Assembly (NCBI GenBank): GCA_964479445.1
Contig: CAYZMH010000060.1
Coordinates: 1-22,556, forward strand
Direction: 5' to 3'
Source: CAYZMH01 sp964479445
GTDB lineage: Bacteria; Bacteroidota; Bacteroidia; Bacteroidales; GCA-2748055
DNA: 22,556 nt
The notes below the pieces were generated by a model. It ran no database searches. It was not told where the DNA came from and saw only the letters and a list, made by a program, of their open reading frames with translations. This document shows, piece by piece, positions 15,291-22,556 of the stretch (position 1 is the stretch's first letter; each line of letters begins with the position of its first letter). A program made the translations under genes and the position numbers.

Positions 15291-17517
15291 ATACCCCTTT
15301 ATTATAACGCAGATAATCCATCATCAATGGAATCTCCTCATTATCAATTCCATTTTTAAGTAATAACTTTCGGTCATCTGCCATGGTCTTTTGAAACTCG
15401 CTGAATGTAAGGCTTTTATCCTGAAGTGATTGTAAATAGTTATTAATAGCCGCTTTCCGATCACCCATGGCCCACTTCAAGTGACCATAATTCACGTAAT
15501 CATAATATCCAGGATTTAATTCAAAAACTTTTCTAAAGTACTTATCCGATTTTTCCAGGTCTCCCATATTCAGATAACACCAGGCGATAGGTCTGATTAC
15601 ATGGTGGTTATCCGGATTCATATACTCCATCTTAAAGTATTGCTGAAGAGCTGTGTCAAATCGTTCCAGCTTAAGGTTGCAATAGGCCATCAATGATTCT
15701 ATTTTTTCATCCTCTTCATGAATCGTGGTCATTTGACGATAAACATTCAGGGCCTTCTCAAAATCTTCCATTTTCCGGTAACACAAAGCCATATTTCTCA
15801 TTACCCAGGTTCCGGGGGTACCTGATAATTCAATCTGCTTGTAGGTATCCAGGGCTTTCTGGTACTTTTCCATTTTCTGGTAACAAAAGCCTGCTTTCTC
15901 CAATAATTCCGGATTATTCTGGTTTTCATCCAGCAACATATGAAAAATGTCAAGAGCCTCTTCATAGTGCTGCTTTTCGAAGAAGTATTCGGCAATGTTC
16001 CTGATAATATTCCGGTCGTCAATAAGCTCATTAAAAAACCTGGCATTATAGATCTCCATTTTCCCTTCAAAAATATCTTCAAATTCGTTTTTAAAAGGGG
16101 ATAACTTGAAAAACCGGTAAAGGTCCTGAATGTATTGCACAATAACCGTACGTTGGGCAAAATCCGTTGACATCAGCTCCTCATCGGATACCATTTCAGA
16201 AAGGTTTTCCATCTCCATGGAAAACGCGGTGGAGAGCATCTTTTTCTGCTCTTCGGGAAGATATTTAAGATTGAAAATAAAGCTGTATTTATCTGAATTA
16301 CAAATAAAAGGAGTTTTTACCAACCCATCGATAAATACTTCCGGATCAAATGACTCCGATTCCTGTTCATAGAGTGCCGACAGGTCCGGATTCTCCTTAT
16401 AGAAAGGTATTAACCAGTTTGTCAGCTCATTAAAAAACGGAAAGTTTTTAAGTCGTGCGAATGTGGTCATGTAGACGTCCGCTCCCTCCATTTGCAGTTT
16501 CATGAACTCATCCACTTTTTTATACAATTCATCCGACTCTCTAAAAACACTTTCCCAATCAGGGTTTCCCGGCTCTCCGCTATCCTCATCCACAAGATCA
16601 TCCATGCGCAATTTCTCTTCAAGATCGGGTTTAAGTTTGGCCATTTCCGGGATTATATCCTCCTGCAGTTTTTTACCGAGTTCAAGAGTATCCCTTGATC
16701 GTATAAACTGCAAAATAATTTGCTCAAGAACTTTTTCCAGTTTATGATTATCTTTTAAGATCATAAGCCTGTTCATTATGGAGGGAAACAGGTGTATACG
16801 CCGGTCATATTCATACAATAATATTACAAGAGCCACCATGGCTCTTCCGGAAACCTGGGGGTGGTCGTTATCAATAAAGTCAATTACCCGGTGAATTTTT
16901 TGCTCATCCCAGAATCGCAATCCTGATAATAATATACCCGTAACCTGCAATGACCTTTCATACCAGGTGAAATCATTGCATTCCAGGAGTGTTCTGACCA
17001 GACTGTTTTCTGCCTCCCCATAACTGTCGGTCAGCCACAGGTGTTTAAAAATATTCATGATCAGTTCACGCCTCCTGAGATCGGATGATTTAGGGGTGGT
17101 TTTATCTTCGTTTATAATCTCATCCAATTCCACGCGAAATGCCAGGTCATCAAGGGTTTCAATAACGCCTTTACCCGTTAGTTTTTGTCTTTTTTCCAGT
17201 TCATCCTTCAGGGTAAAGGTATGCCAGCCGGCATATTTGCCCAGCAAGTTGATCTTAACGCGATCTGCCAGTTCAAGTATGGAAACCTGGAGTTGCTGGT
17301 AGATTTTGTCTCTTTCGGGGTCATGGATCCCTTCAAGTGTATATTTAAGCATTTGCTCATAGGTGGTTTCCAGCTGCTCCAGTTGAATAAAATAATCCCC
17401 GTATGAAACTTCAGAGATGAGATCTTTCAAAATATCCAGGGCATCTTTGATTTTCCTGGATTCAATCAGGGAACATAGGAGGTTATATCGGGTTTTTATC
17501 TTTTTAACACTGATCAT
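15289..17517 (-). CDS. TPR-repeat protein of unknown function
   Basis: A 742-residue protein without signal peptide or membrane span, so probably cytoplasmic. Residues 1 to about 510 are helical, acidic and not recognisable to me. Residues about 511-701 form five to six tetratricopeptide repeats, with the usual spacing of small residues (for example EEALDIFHMLLDENQNNPELL, QKALDTYKQIE, EKALNVYRQM, EKSDKYFRKVFELNPG). Such repeats mediate protein-protein binding. The start ATG is at 17517, with no Shine-Dalgarno. It converges on deoC and follows the DUF4395 gene by 57 bases that include a likely promoter. The TPR assignment is secure; no function can be given. Confidence 0.88.
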   Translation of the reverse strand: MISVKKIKTRYNLLCSLIESRKIKDALDILKDLISEVSYGDYFIQLEQLETTYEQMLKYTLEGIHDPERDKIYQQLQVSILELADRVKINLLGKYAGWHTFTLKDELEKRQKLTGKGVIETLDDLAFRVELDEIINEDKTTPKSSDLRRRELIMNIFKHLWLTDSYGEAENSLVRTLLECNDFTWYERSLQVTGILLSGLRFWDEQKIHRVIDFIDNDHPQVSGRAMVALVILLYEYDRRIHLFPSIMNRLMILKDNHKLEKVLEQIILQFIRSRDTLELGKKLQEDIIPEMAKLKPDLEEKLRMDDLVDEDSGEPGNPDWESVFRESDELYKKVDEFMKLQMEGADVYMTTFARLKNFPFFNELTNWLIPFYKENPDLSALYEQESESFDPEVFIDGLVKTPFICNSDKYSFIFNLKYLPEEQKKMLSTAFSMEMENLSEMVSDEELMSTDFAQRTVIVQYIQDLYRFFKLSPFKNEFEDIFEGKMEIYNARFFNELIDDRNIIRNIAEYFFEKQHYEEALDIFHMLLDENQNNPELLEKAGFCYQKMEKYQKALDTYKQIELSGTPGTWVMRNMALCYRKMEDFEKALNVYRQMTTIHEEDEKIESLMAYCNLKLERFDTALQQYFKMEYMNPDNHHVIRPIAWCYLNMGDLEKSDKYFRKVFELNPGYYDYVNYGHLKWAMGDRKAAINNYLQSLQDKSLTFSEFQKTMADDRKLLLKNGIDNEEIPLMMDYLRYNKGV

Positions 17518-17538
17518 GATCTTTTTTCACTGTATGCC

Positions 17539-17570
17539 CAAATATCAAGCCAACAGTTTTTTCACGACAA
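17539..17570 (-). promoter_or_regulatory. Probable promoter and palindrome before the TPR gene
   Basis: On the minus strand, TTG (17570-17568), 21 bases, then GATATTTG (17546-17539), a 7 of 8 match to TAnnTTTG. The -33 TTG sits inside a near-palindrome, CACTGACAACTTGTCGTG (17580-17563), with the perfect core GACAA-C-TTGTC, which also overlaps the stop codon of the upstream gene. It could be an operator. A run of A rather than T follows, so it is not a terminator for this strand. Confidence 0.45.
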
Positions 17571-17574
17571 GTTG

Positions 17575-18012
17575 TCAGTGATAGAGCGGGTAAACTAAAT
17601 AGGTATATACATAACACCCCGCGCAAAAATTAATTCCGCATTCGAGGAATGCGAAAATCCCGAGAACTCCCGCTGCTAACATGACCGGAGTGTTCAGACC
17701 GGCAATAAACAGGATCAGGATGAGCGCCGAAAAGAACAAACCAATCCGTGCAGCAAAAATCTTCGGTGCTTTGTCAATTAATTTCGGAGCACTATCCTGT
17801 CTGCCCACCACCTTTTGCGATAAATAGCTCAGTGGACTGAAGCGGGCTTTTGTGAATGCACGAATAAAGAAATCCACTATCAGAAACACGGGTATATATG
17901 GATTGGGGAAAAGGAAGAACAATCCCAGCAACAAAACCACCCATAACGCAGTAAAACGAACCACGTTTTCATCTACTCTTTCCGGGGATACCGGACAAAT
18001 AAGGTTTTTCAT
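17575..18012 (-). CDS. DUF4395 family membrane protein
   Basis: A 145-residue inner-membrane protein of the DUF4395 family. The frame extends upstream to a TTG at 18051, but the ATG at 18012 yields the family's usual N-terminus (MKNLICPVSPERVDENVVRF), so I start there. The CPVS-ExVDENVxR motif is followed by two hydrophobic segments, a cytoplasmic link with PLSYLSQKVVG, and two more hydrophobic segments. The last stretch carries ECGINFCAGCYVY, with a CxxC pair that could be redox-active or metal-binding. No biochemical function is established for the family, to my knowledge. It is 57 bases upstream of the TPR gene and 245 bases downstream of mutS. Confidence 0.85.
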   Translation of the reverse strand: MKNLICPVSPERVDENVVRFTALWVVLLLGLFFLFPNPYIPVFLIVDFFIRAFTKARFSPLSYLSQKVVGRQDSAPKLIDKAPKIFAARIGLFFSALILILFIAGLNTPVMLAAGVLGIFAFLECGINFCAGCYVYTYLVYPLYH

Positions 18013-18257
18013 AAACTGTAGTTTCTTATGCGCATTAGACGCAGTATTCAATCATAGCTTACATCAAAACCATGTAACAATTAGAAATGAACCTGGTTCG
18101 GATTACACATTCAAAAGATGCAATCATTACTGCTTGGAAGTTATTAGCAGCGGCTATAGAATCTATTCGGTAATCTTTTACGGGGGGAAGCGGCACCTAC
18201 CAGCCGGGCTTCTGTAAAGAACCAGAAAAAGAAAAGAAAAAATGATTCAGTAATTAT
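18013..18257. other. Intergenic region between mutS and the DUF4395 gene
   Basis: These 245 bases hold no convincing gene on either strand. On the minus strand, directly after the mutS stop, GAACC and GGTTC arms flank a T-rich stretch; this is too loose to call a terminator. No exact TAnnTTTG element faces the DUF4395 gene, so its promoter is not identified. Confidence 0.5.
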
Positions 18258-20885
18258 TTATGGTTCCAGTCCGATGAATTTTTTTATCTCATTCAGTTTA
18301 TTCAGCGCTTCCACGGGTGTCAGATTATCGACATCGGTATGAGCGATCTCATCCCGGATCTTCTTTAAAACAGGGTCATCCAGGTTGAAAAAACTGAGCT
18401 GCATGCCTTCCCGCTGGTTCCCCAGTTCTCCTACCGGTTTACTGACCCGGCGTTCACCATTGCCCTGCTCCAATTCAGAGAGTATCTCATTGGCCCTCTT
18501 TACCACACTTTTTGGCATACCCGCCATTCGCGCCACATGAATCCCAAAACTGTGCTCGCTCCCACCCGGAACAAGCTTCCGAAGGAAAATCACCCGGTCA
18601 TCCATCTCTTTTATCGAGATATTGTAATTTTTTACCCGCGGGAAGACAGACTCCATCTCATTGATCTCATGGTAATGAGTTGCAAAAAGCGTTTTAGCCC
18701 GGTGCCGGGAATGCTCATGGATATACTCCACCATAGCCCATGCAATGGAGATCCCGTCATAGGTGCTGGTACCCCGACCGATCTCATCCAACAGAATCAG
18801 GCTTCGGTTTGACAGGTTGTTGAGAATGCTGGCTGATTCCAGCATTTCCACCATAAAGGTAGATTCACCCAGGGATATATTATCCGATGCCCCTACCCGG
18901 GTGAAAATCTTGTCCACCCAGCCAATAGTGGCAGCATGAGCCGGAACAAAACTTCCCACCTGGGCCATCAACGTGATGAGTGCCGTTTGCCGCAGAAGTG
19001 CAGATTTACCGGACATATTGGGACCTGTAAGAATAATGATCTGCTGATCCTTATTATCCAGTACAACATCATTTGTTACATACTCCTCATCCAACGGCAA
19101 TTGCTTCTCTATCACCGGGTGCCTTCCTTCCCTGATATCGATCGTGGTCGAATCATTCATCTCAGGTCGCACATACTGATTTTCAATAGCTATGGTACTG
19201 AATGCCCTTAAAACATCCAGCCGTGCCACAAGGGAAGCATTTAACTGAATAGCCGGTATAAAATCTGTCAGGCTGACTATCAACTCCTGGAAAAGCTTTG
19301 TCTCCAATTCCAGGCTCTTCTCTTCAGCCGTTAATATTTTCTCCTCGTAGGATTTCAATTCGTTTGTAATATAACGCTCTGCACTAACCAGGGTCTGCTT
19401 GCGTATCCACTCCTGTGGCACTTTTGATTTATGGGTATTTCTGACCTCGATGTAGTAACCAAATACATTATTGAATCCGACTTTCAGACTGGGTATTCCG
19501 GTATTTTCCATCTCCCTTTTCTGAAGCTGGGTTAAGAAATCTTTGCCGGAAACCATGATCTCCCGCAATTCATCCAGCTCGTCAGAGACTCCCGGGGCAA
19601 TAACCCCTCCCTTATTTACCTGGTTGGGGGGATCCTGATTGATCTCCCTCCCGATTTTTTCCCGAACCGACTCACACGGATTGATCTGTTCAGCAATTTT
19701 CTGAAGGGAGTCTTCACCGGAGCTTTTACACTTTTCCCTCAAAGGATCAATGGCATCCAGTGCATTTTTCAGCTGCACCAGTTCCCGGGGGGTGACCTTG
19801 CCCACACCCACTTTGGAAACCGTTCTCTCCAGGTCCCCGACCTGTTTGATCTGCTTCTCCATGAATAACCTGAACTCCTCTTCTTCTACCAGGTGTTCCA
19901 CCATATTATGCCGCTCCCGTATAAGCAAAATATCTTTTAACGGAAGCGCGATCCAGCGTTTCATGAGCCTGGAGCCCATGGGAGATATAGTCTTATCCAT
20001 CACCTCTAAAAGGGTCTTCGCTCCTTCGTGGATCGACTGGAATAGCTCCAAATTACGAATGGTAAACCGGTCAAGCCATACATAATGATCCTCTTCAATT
20101 CTCGAGATACCGGATATATGGGGAGTTTTCGTATGCTGGGTTAATTGCAGGTATTGCAGAATGGCCCCGCTGGCAATAACCCCATGACTGAGGGCATGTA
20201 CACCAAAACCTTTAAGAGTGCGGGTTTGAAATTGTTCCAGCAACTTATCCTGCGCATTTTCCTCGGTGAAAACCCACTCATCCAGGGGATAAGTATAGTA
20301 ACCGGAACCGAACTTTTCATGGAATAGCTCCAGCTTTCCCCTTTCAACCAACACTTCACTCGGACCGAAGCTGTTTAAAAGTTTATCTATATACTCATAT
20401 GTACCTTCAGCAGTGAGAAATTCCCCGGTTGAAATATCCAGGAAAGCAATTCCTGCAATTTGCTTGTCGAGAAAAATGCCAGCCAAAAAATTGTTCTCTT
20501 TATGTTCAAGCACATTCTCATTGGTGGTAACCCCGGGGGTTACCAGTTCGGTTATACCCCGCCTGACAACCTTTTTTGCCACTTTGGGATCTTCAAGCTG
20601 CTCACATATGGCAACACGCTGACCCGCCCGCACCAGTTTGGGGAGGTAGGTCTCCAGGGCATGATGTGGAAAACCGGCTAATTCGACAAAAGAAGCCGCA
20701 CCATTGGCCCTCCTCGTCAGGGTAATTCCCAGGATGTCTGACGTGTTGACAGCGTCTTCCCCAAATGTTTCATAGAAATCACCTACCCTGAATAACAATA
20801 TCGCATCGGGATGTTTGGATTTGATCGAATAATACTGCTTCATCAAGGGCGTTTCCACCGTATTTGCAGAAGATTTTGCCACCAT
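18258..20885 (-). CDS. mutS: DNA mismatch repair protein MutS
   Basis: MutS recognises mispaired bases and recruits the MutL repair machinery. The frame runs upstream to a TTG at 21014, but the ATG at 20885 is the real start: AGGAGG lies 6 bases before it, and the 875-residue product then places the mismatch-probing F37-x-E39 (GDFYETF) next to E. coli Phe36 and Glu38. Domains follow the MutS order: mismatch-binding, connector, lever/clamp, ATPase. Walker A GPNMSGKS is at about 621-628. Walker B LLDEIGRGTST has D700 and E701. FATHYHE carries the switch His737. A QLSFF motif at about 829-833 matches beta-clamp-binding peptides. It is divergent from the symporter gene, 179 bases apart. Confidence 0.97.
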   Translation of the reverse strand: MVAKSSANTVETPLMKQYYSIKSKHPDAILLFRVGDFYETFGEDAVNTSDILGITLTRRANGAASFVELAGFPHHALETYLPKLVRAGQRVAICEQLEDPKVAKKVVRRGITELVTPGVTTNENVLEHKENNFLAGIFLDKQIAGIAFLDISTGEFLTAEGTYEYIDKLLNSFGPSEVLVERGKLELFHEKFGSGYYTYPLDEWVFTEENAQDKLLEQFQTRTLKGFGVHALSHGVIASGAILQYLQLTQHTKTPHISGISRIEEDHYVWLDRFTIRNLELFQSIHEGAKTLLEVMDKTISPMGSRLMKRWIALPLKDILLIRERHNMVEHLVEEEEFRLFMEKQIKQVGDLERTVSKVGVGKVTPRELVQLKNALDAIDPLREKCKSSGEDSLQKIAEQINPCESVREKIGREINQDPPNQVNKGGVIAPGVSDELDELREIMVSGKDFLTQLQKREMENTGIPSLKVGFNNVFGYYIEVRNTHKSKVPQEWIRKQTLVSAERYITNELKSYEEKILTAEEKSLELETKLFQELIVSLTDFIPAIQLNASLVARLDVLRAFSTIAIENQYVRPEMNDSTTIDIREGRHPVIEKQLPLDEEYVTNDVVLDNKDQQIIILTGPNMSGKSALLRQTALITLMAQVGSFVPAHAATIGWVDKIFTRVGASDNISLGESTFMVEMLESASILNNLSNRSLILLDEIGRGTSTYDGISIAWAMVEYIHEHSRHRAKTLFATHYHEINEMESVFPRVKNYNISIKEMDDRVIFLRKLVPGGSEHSFGIHVARMAGMPKSVVKRANEILSELEQGNGERRVSKPVGELGNQREGMQLSFFNLDDPVLKKIRDEIAHTDVDNLTPVEALNKLNEIKKFIGLEP

Positions 20886-20891
20886 GAGGTT

Positions 20892-20897
20892 CCTCCT
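20892..20897 (-). promoter_or_regulatory. mutS: Strong Shine-Dalgarno of mutS
   Basis: The minus strand reads AGGAGG followed by 6 bases and ATG (20885). It fixes the mutS start. It stands out because the other genes here have A-rich leaders without such a sequence. Confidence 0.75.
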
Positions 20898-20908
20898 GAA
20901 TCTACGTT

Positions 20909-20916
20909 CAAAAATA
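20909..20916 (-). promoter_or_regulatory. Possible -7 element of mutS
   Basis: TATTTTTG on the minus strand matches TAnnTTTG exactly, 24 bases before the mutS ATG. The -33 region has no TTG. Initiation near 20903 would just include the Shine-Dalgarno sequence. Confidence 0.4.
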
Positions 20917-20952
20917 GTGGATATGTAATTAAAAGCATCGGTGGAGAAATTA

Positions 20953-20960
20953 TATTTTTG
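20953..20960 (+). promoter_or_regulatory. Possible -7 element of the symporter gene
   Basis: TATTTTTG on the plus strand matches TAnnTTTG, without a clear -33 TTG. It is back-to-back with the mutS element and would give the symporter mRNA a leader of about 98 bases. Confidence 0.35.
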
Positions 20961-20986
20961 GAGTTTGTTGATAAGTTTCGTTATTT

Positions 20987-21031
20987 CAGGCAGGTATATA
21001 AAAGCTTGTGCCAAATGAAACTATCTGCCTG
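20987..21031 (+). promoter_or_regulatory. Hairpin in the symporter leader
   Basis: CAGGCAGGTA (20987-20996) pairs with TATCTGCCTG (21022-21031): ten pairs with one G-U, around a 25-base loop containing the palindrome AAGCTT. It lies between the possible promoter and the ATG at 21065 and is not followed by a T-run, so it is not a simple terminator. Confidence 0.45.
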
Positions 21032-21064
21032 GTTCCACGGGACTGATAAAAACAACTTCCGGCT

Positions 21065-22285
21065 ATGCACAAACATCGCTACACGCTAACATTCCTGATT
21101 TTTGCGGGTTTTTTACTCGGATTACTGGCAGGTGGTGTTGCCGGTGAATCGATCCTGTCCTGGGCCAATCCAATGAAAGAGTTGTTTCTGCGCTTGCTCA
21201 AGATGGCCATCCTGCCCCTGGTGGTAACCTCCATTATTAGTGCCGTCATCCAGGTTGGTTCCGGAAAGGGTCTTGGCCGTATCGGTTTACGAACCTTGGT
21301 CTATTATCTGACCACCAGTGTGCTGGCAATCTTAACCGGACAAATTCTGGTGAATCTATTTCAACCCGGCCGGGGCGCCCAAATCGGCCTCGAAAAGAGT
21401 CCGGAAACTATAGACGCCGTGGACAGCGGTCTGGGCAGACTCCTGATGGATATTATACCTGAAAATCCGTTTGCAGCTCTTGCAAGGGGAGATGTGCTGC
21501 CGGTTATCTTCTTCTCCATCTTGTTCGGTTTTTTCGTAACTCAATTGAAGAGCCAGCAACGTCTCCTGCTCGGGGATTTCTTCAAAGCCGGATTTGAAGC
21601 CATGATGAAACTCACCTCCTTTGTTATATGGACCGCTCCGATAGGGGTGTTCGGGATCATTGCCGGTATTGTGGCAGAGACCGGTTTCGAGGCATTCATA
21701 CCCCTGGGCAAGTTTTTCATAGTGGTACTGGCTGGCTTATCCATCCATTTTTTCATCACATTGCCCCTTCTGCTCAAATTCATTGGTAAAACATCCCCAT
21801 ACCTGCATTACCGGGGCATGCTATCTGCCCTGCTTACTGCCTTTTCCACCTGCTCCACCATGGTAACCCTCCCGCTGACCATGAAAGCGGTAACCGAACA
21901 TTCCGGTGCAACAAAAAAGGCTGCCGGATTTGTTCTGCCGATAGGGGCCACGATCAATATGGACGGAACCGCCCTCTACGAATGTGTGGCCACCATTTTC
22001 ATAGCCCAGGTGTATGGATTTGACCTCTCTCTTGCCCAGCAGGGGATGATCGTCATCACCGCAGTGCTGGCTTCCATTGGAGCAGCCAGTATACCCATGA
22101 GCGGACTCGTAATGATGACCATCATTCTCAAAGCGGTAGGCCTGCCCCTGGAGGGTGTGGGTATCATCCTGGCAGTAGACCGGATACTGGATATGTTCCG
22201 GACAACAGTTAACGTATTCAGCGACAGCGTGGGATCGGTTATCATCAGCAAACTGGAAGAAAAATCACTGTCCGATCCTTCATGA
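21065..22285 (+). CDS. Dicarboxylate/amino acid:cation symporter (DAACS, GltP-like)
   Basis: A 406-residue inner-membrane sodium- or proton-coupled symporter of the glutamate transporter fold, eight spans plus two re-entrant hairpins. The first hairpin carries a serine/threonine-rich tip (FSTCSTMVTLP, 260-270). Span 7 has NMDGT (298-302), which binds sodium. Span 8 has DRILDMFRTTVNVFSD (372-387). D372, D376, R379, T380, N383 and D387 keep the spacing of Pyrococcus GltPh D390, D394, R397, T398, N401 and D405. The retained R379 favours an acidic substrate such as aspartate, glutamate or a C4-dicarboxylate. The usual Gly before the last Asp is Ser386 here. It is divergently transcribed from mutS, with a leader hairpin. 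Confidence 0.93.
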   Translation: MHKHRYTLTFLIFAGFLLGLLAGGVAGESILSWANPMKELFLRLLKMAILPLVVTSIISAVIQVGSGKGLGRIGLRTLVYYLTTSVLAILTGQILVNLFQPGRGAQIGLEKSPETIDAVDSGLGRLLMDIIPENPFAALARGDVLPVIFFSILFGFFVTQLKSQQRLLLGDFFKAGFEAMMKLTSFVIWTAPIGVFGIIAGIVAETGFEAFIPLGKFFIVVLAGLSIHFFITLPLLLKFIGKTSPYLHYRGMLSALLTAFSTCSTMVTLPLTMKAVTEHSGATKKAAGFVLPIGATINMDGTALYECVATIFIAQVYGFDLSLAQQGMIVITAVLASIGAASIPMSGLVMMTIILKAVGLPLEGVGIILAVDRILDMFRTTVNVFSDSVGSVIISKLEEKSLSDPS

Positions 22286-22350
22286 CCACATTTATTTTAA
22301 ATTTTACTCAGGCTTAATGTTTTGTTTAAATCGCTTTGTAAATTACCCCT

Positions 22351-22358
22351 TATATTTG
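22351..22358 (+). promoter_or_regulatory. -7 promoter element after the symporter gene
   Basis: TATATTTG is an exact TAnnTTTG match. The nearest upstream TTG motifs are 12 and 26 bases away, neither at the ideal distance. It stands about 85 bases before a good terminator, with no gene between. Confidence 0.4.
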
Positions 22359-22364
22359 TTACCA

Positions 22365-22463
22365 GAAGATACGGAGATATCTGTTTTAAAATAGTACTTC
22401 CTCCTCCAATATAGATCTGCTAAATGGTCAATTCCCAGCCCGGTTCTCAGCCGGGCTTTTTTT
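22365..22463 (+). ncRNA. Candidate small RNA of about 100 bases
   Basis: Predicted from initiation near 22365 to the T-run of the terminator. It has a small 5' hairpin, AGATA/TATCT (22367-22382), then a single-stranded A/U-rich centre with the pyrimidine stretch CTTCCTCCTCC (22397-22407), then the terminator hairpin. A 5' hairpin, open seed and 3' terminator is the usual plan of base-pairing small RNAs. It could instead be the symporter 3' untranslated region or an attenuated leader of a gene outside the window. Confidence 0.35.
22437..22463 (+). terminator. Rho-independent terminator
   Basis: AGCCCGG (22437-22443) pairs perfectly with CCGGGCT (22451-22457) around a 7-base loop and runs directly into seven T (22457-22463). 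It can end the symporter transcript or the short transcript from 22351. Confidence 0.85.
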
Positions 22464-22507
22464 GCCAACATTTTCCGGCTAAAATGGTTAGTATACAATA
22501 GAACAAC

Positions 22508-22556
22508 ATGGTCAATGTTTTTCGGGCAAAGAACCCCGCAGGCCGAACCCTCAACA
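22508..22556 (+). CDS. Possible start of a gene cut by the window edge
   Basis: An ATG at 22508 opens a frame, MVNVFRAKNPAGRTLN, that is still open at the last base. A second ATG at 22514 opens another frame that also stays open. Upstream is A/T-rich sequence after the terminator, but no TAnnTTTG box. Sixteen codons are too few to judge; no function can be given. Confidence 0.2.
   Translation, partial: MVNVFRAKNPAGRTLN

Noticed and set aside
18013..18051. 13-residue N-terminal extension of the DUF4395 protein from a TTG
   Set aside because: The internal ATG at 18012 gives the usual family start directly before the CPVS motif.
20886..21014. 43-residue N-terminal extension of MutS from a TTG
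   Set aside because: The extension contains the promoter-like box and the Shine-Dalgarno. Starting at 20885 restores the family numbering of the mismatch-probing Phe and Glu.
22424..22501. 25-codon leader peptide running through the terminator
   Set aside because: The frame crosses the hairpin and T-run and has no ribosome-binding signal or run of regulatory codons. It is likely a chance frame.

Overview
The window looks like chromosome from a member of the Bacteroidetes, probably order Bacteroidales or a relative. Exact matches to the Bacteroidetes -7 promoter element TAnnTTTG recur in front of genes. Almost no gene has a Shine-Dalgarno sequence. Other typical signs are a hybrid two-component kinase with an MSHEIRTPMNG phospho-acceptor box, signal peptides cleaved before Gln, and a beta-barrel protein ending in Phe. 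The placement is inferred from gene content; no 16S gene is present. I see no transposase, integrase, phage gene, CRISPR array or rRNA, and no gene-free stretch over 300 bases.

Left block (about 72-6569, all minus strand). Reading with transcription: an ECF sigma factor, a single-pass membrane protein placed as its anti-sigma partner, rsgA, a membrane-bound hybrid sensor kinase, an AIM24-like protein 3 nt behind it, and a tRNA-Gly(GCC) with its own promoter and terminator.

Central block (6700-15095, plus strand). A tightly packed six-gene run encodes a TetR-family regulator, a secreted LolA-like protein, two FtsX/MacB-type permeases, their ATPase, and an outer-membrane beta-barrel. Together these would form a trans-envelope lipid or lipoprotein export route in the style of Lol systems. 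The regulator carries a textbook 12-residue EF-hand calcium-binding loop in its ligand domain, so the operon may respond to calcium. Its promoter and a matching imperfect palindrome lie directly in front of it. This regulator and operon are the best candidates for something undescribed. A receiver-only response regulator and the overlapping dtd, MazG-like and deoC genes follow.

Right block (15096-22556). Downstream of deoC are a promoter-like box, a three-way-junction fold and a U-tract: a candidate small RNA or an elaborate terminator. Then come three minus-strand genes: a TPR protein, a DUF4395 membrane protein, and mutS, whose start is fixed by an unusually strong Shine-Dalgarno. Divergent from mutS is a glutamate/aspartate-type cation symporter with a hairpin in its leader. 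Beyond it lies a second promoter-plus-terminator unit of about 100 nt, another small RNA candidate.

Three minus-strand reading frames extend upstream to a TTG but are better started at an internal ATG: the hybrid kinase (3896), the DUF4395 protein (18012) and mutS (20885). RsgA, by contrast, appears to require a TTG start.
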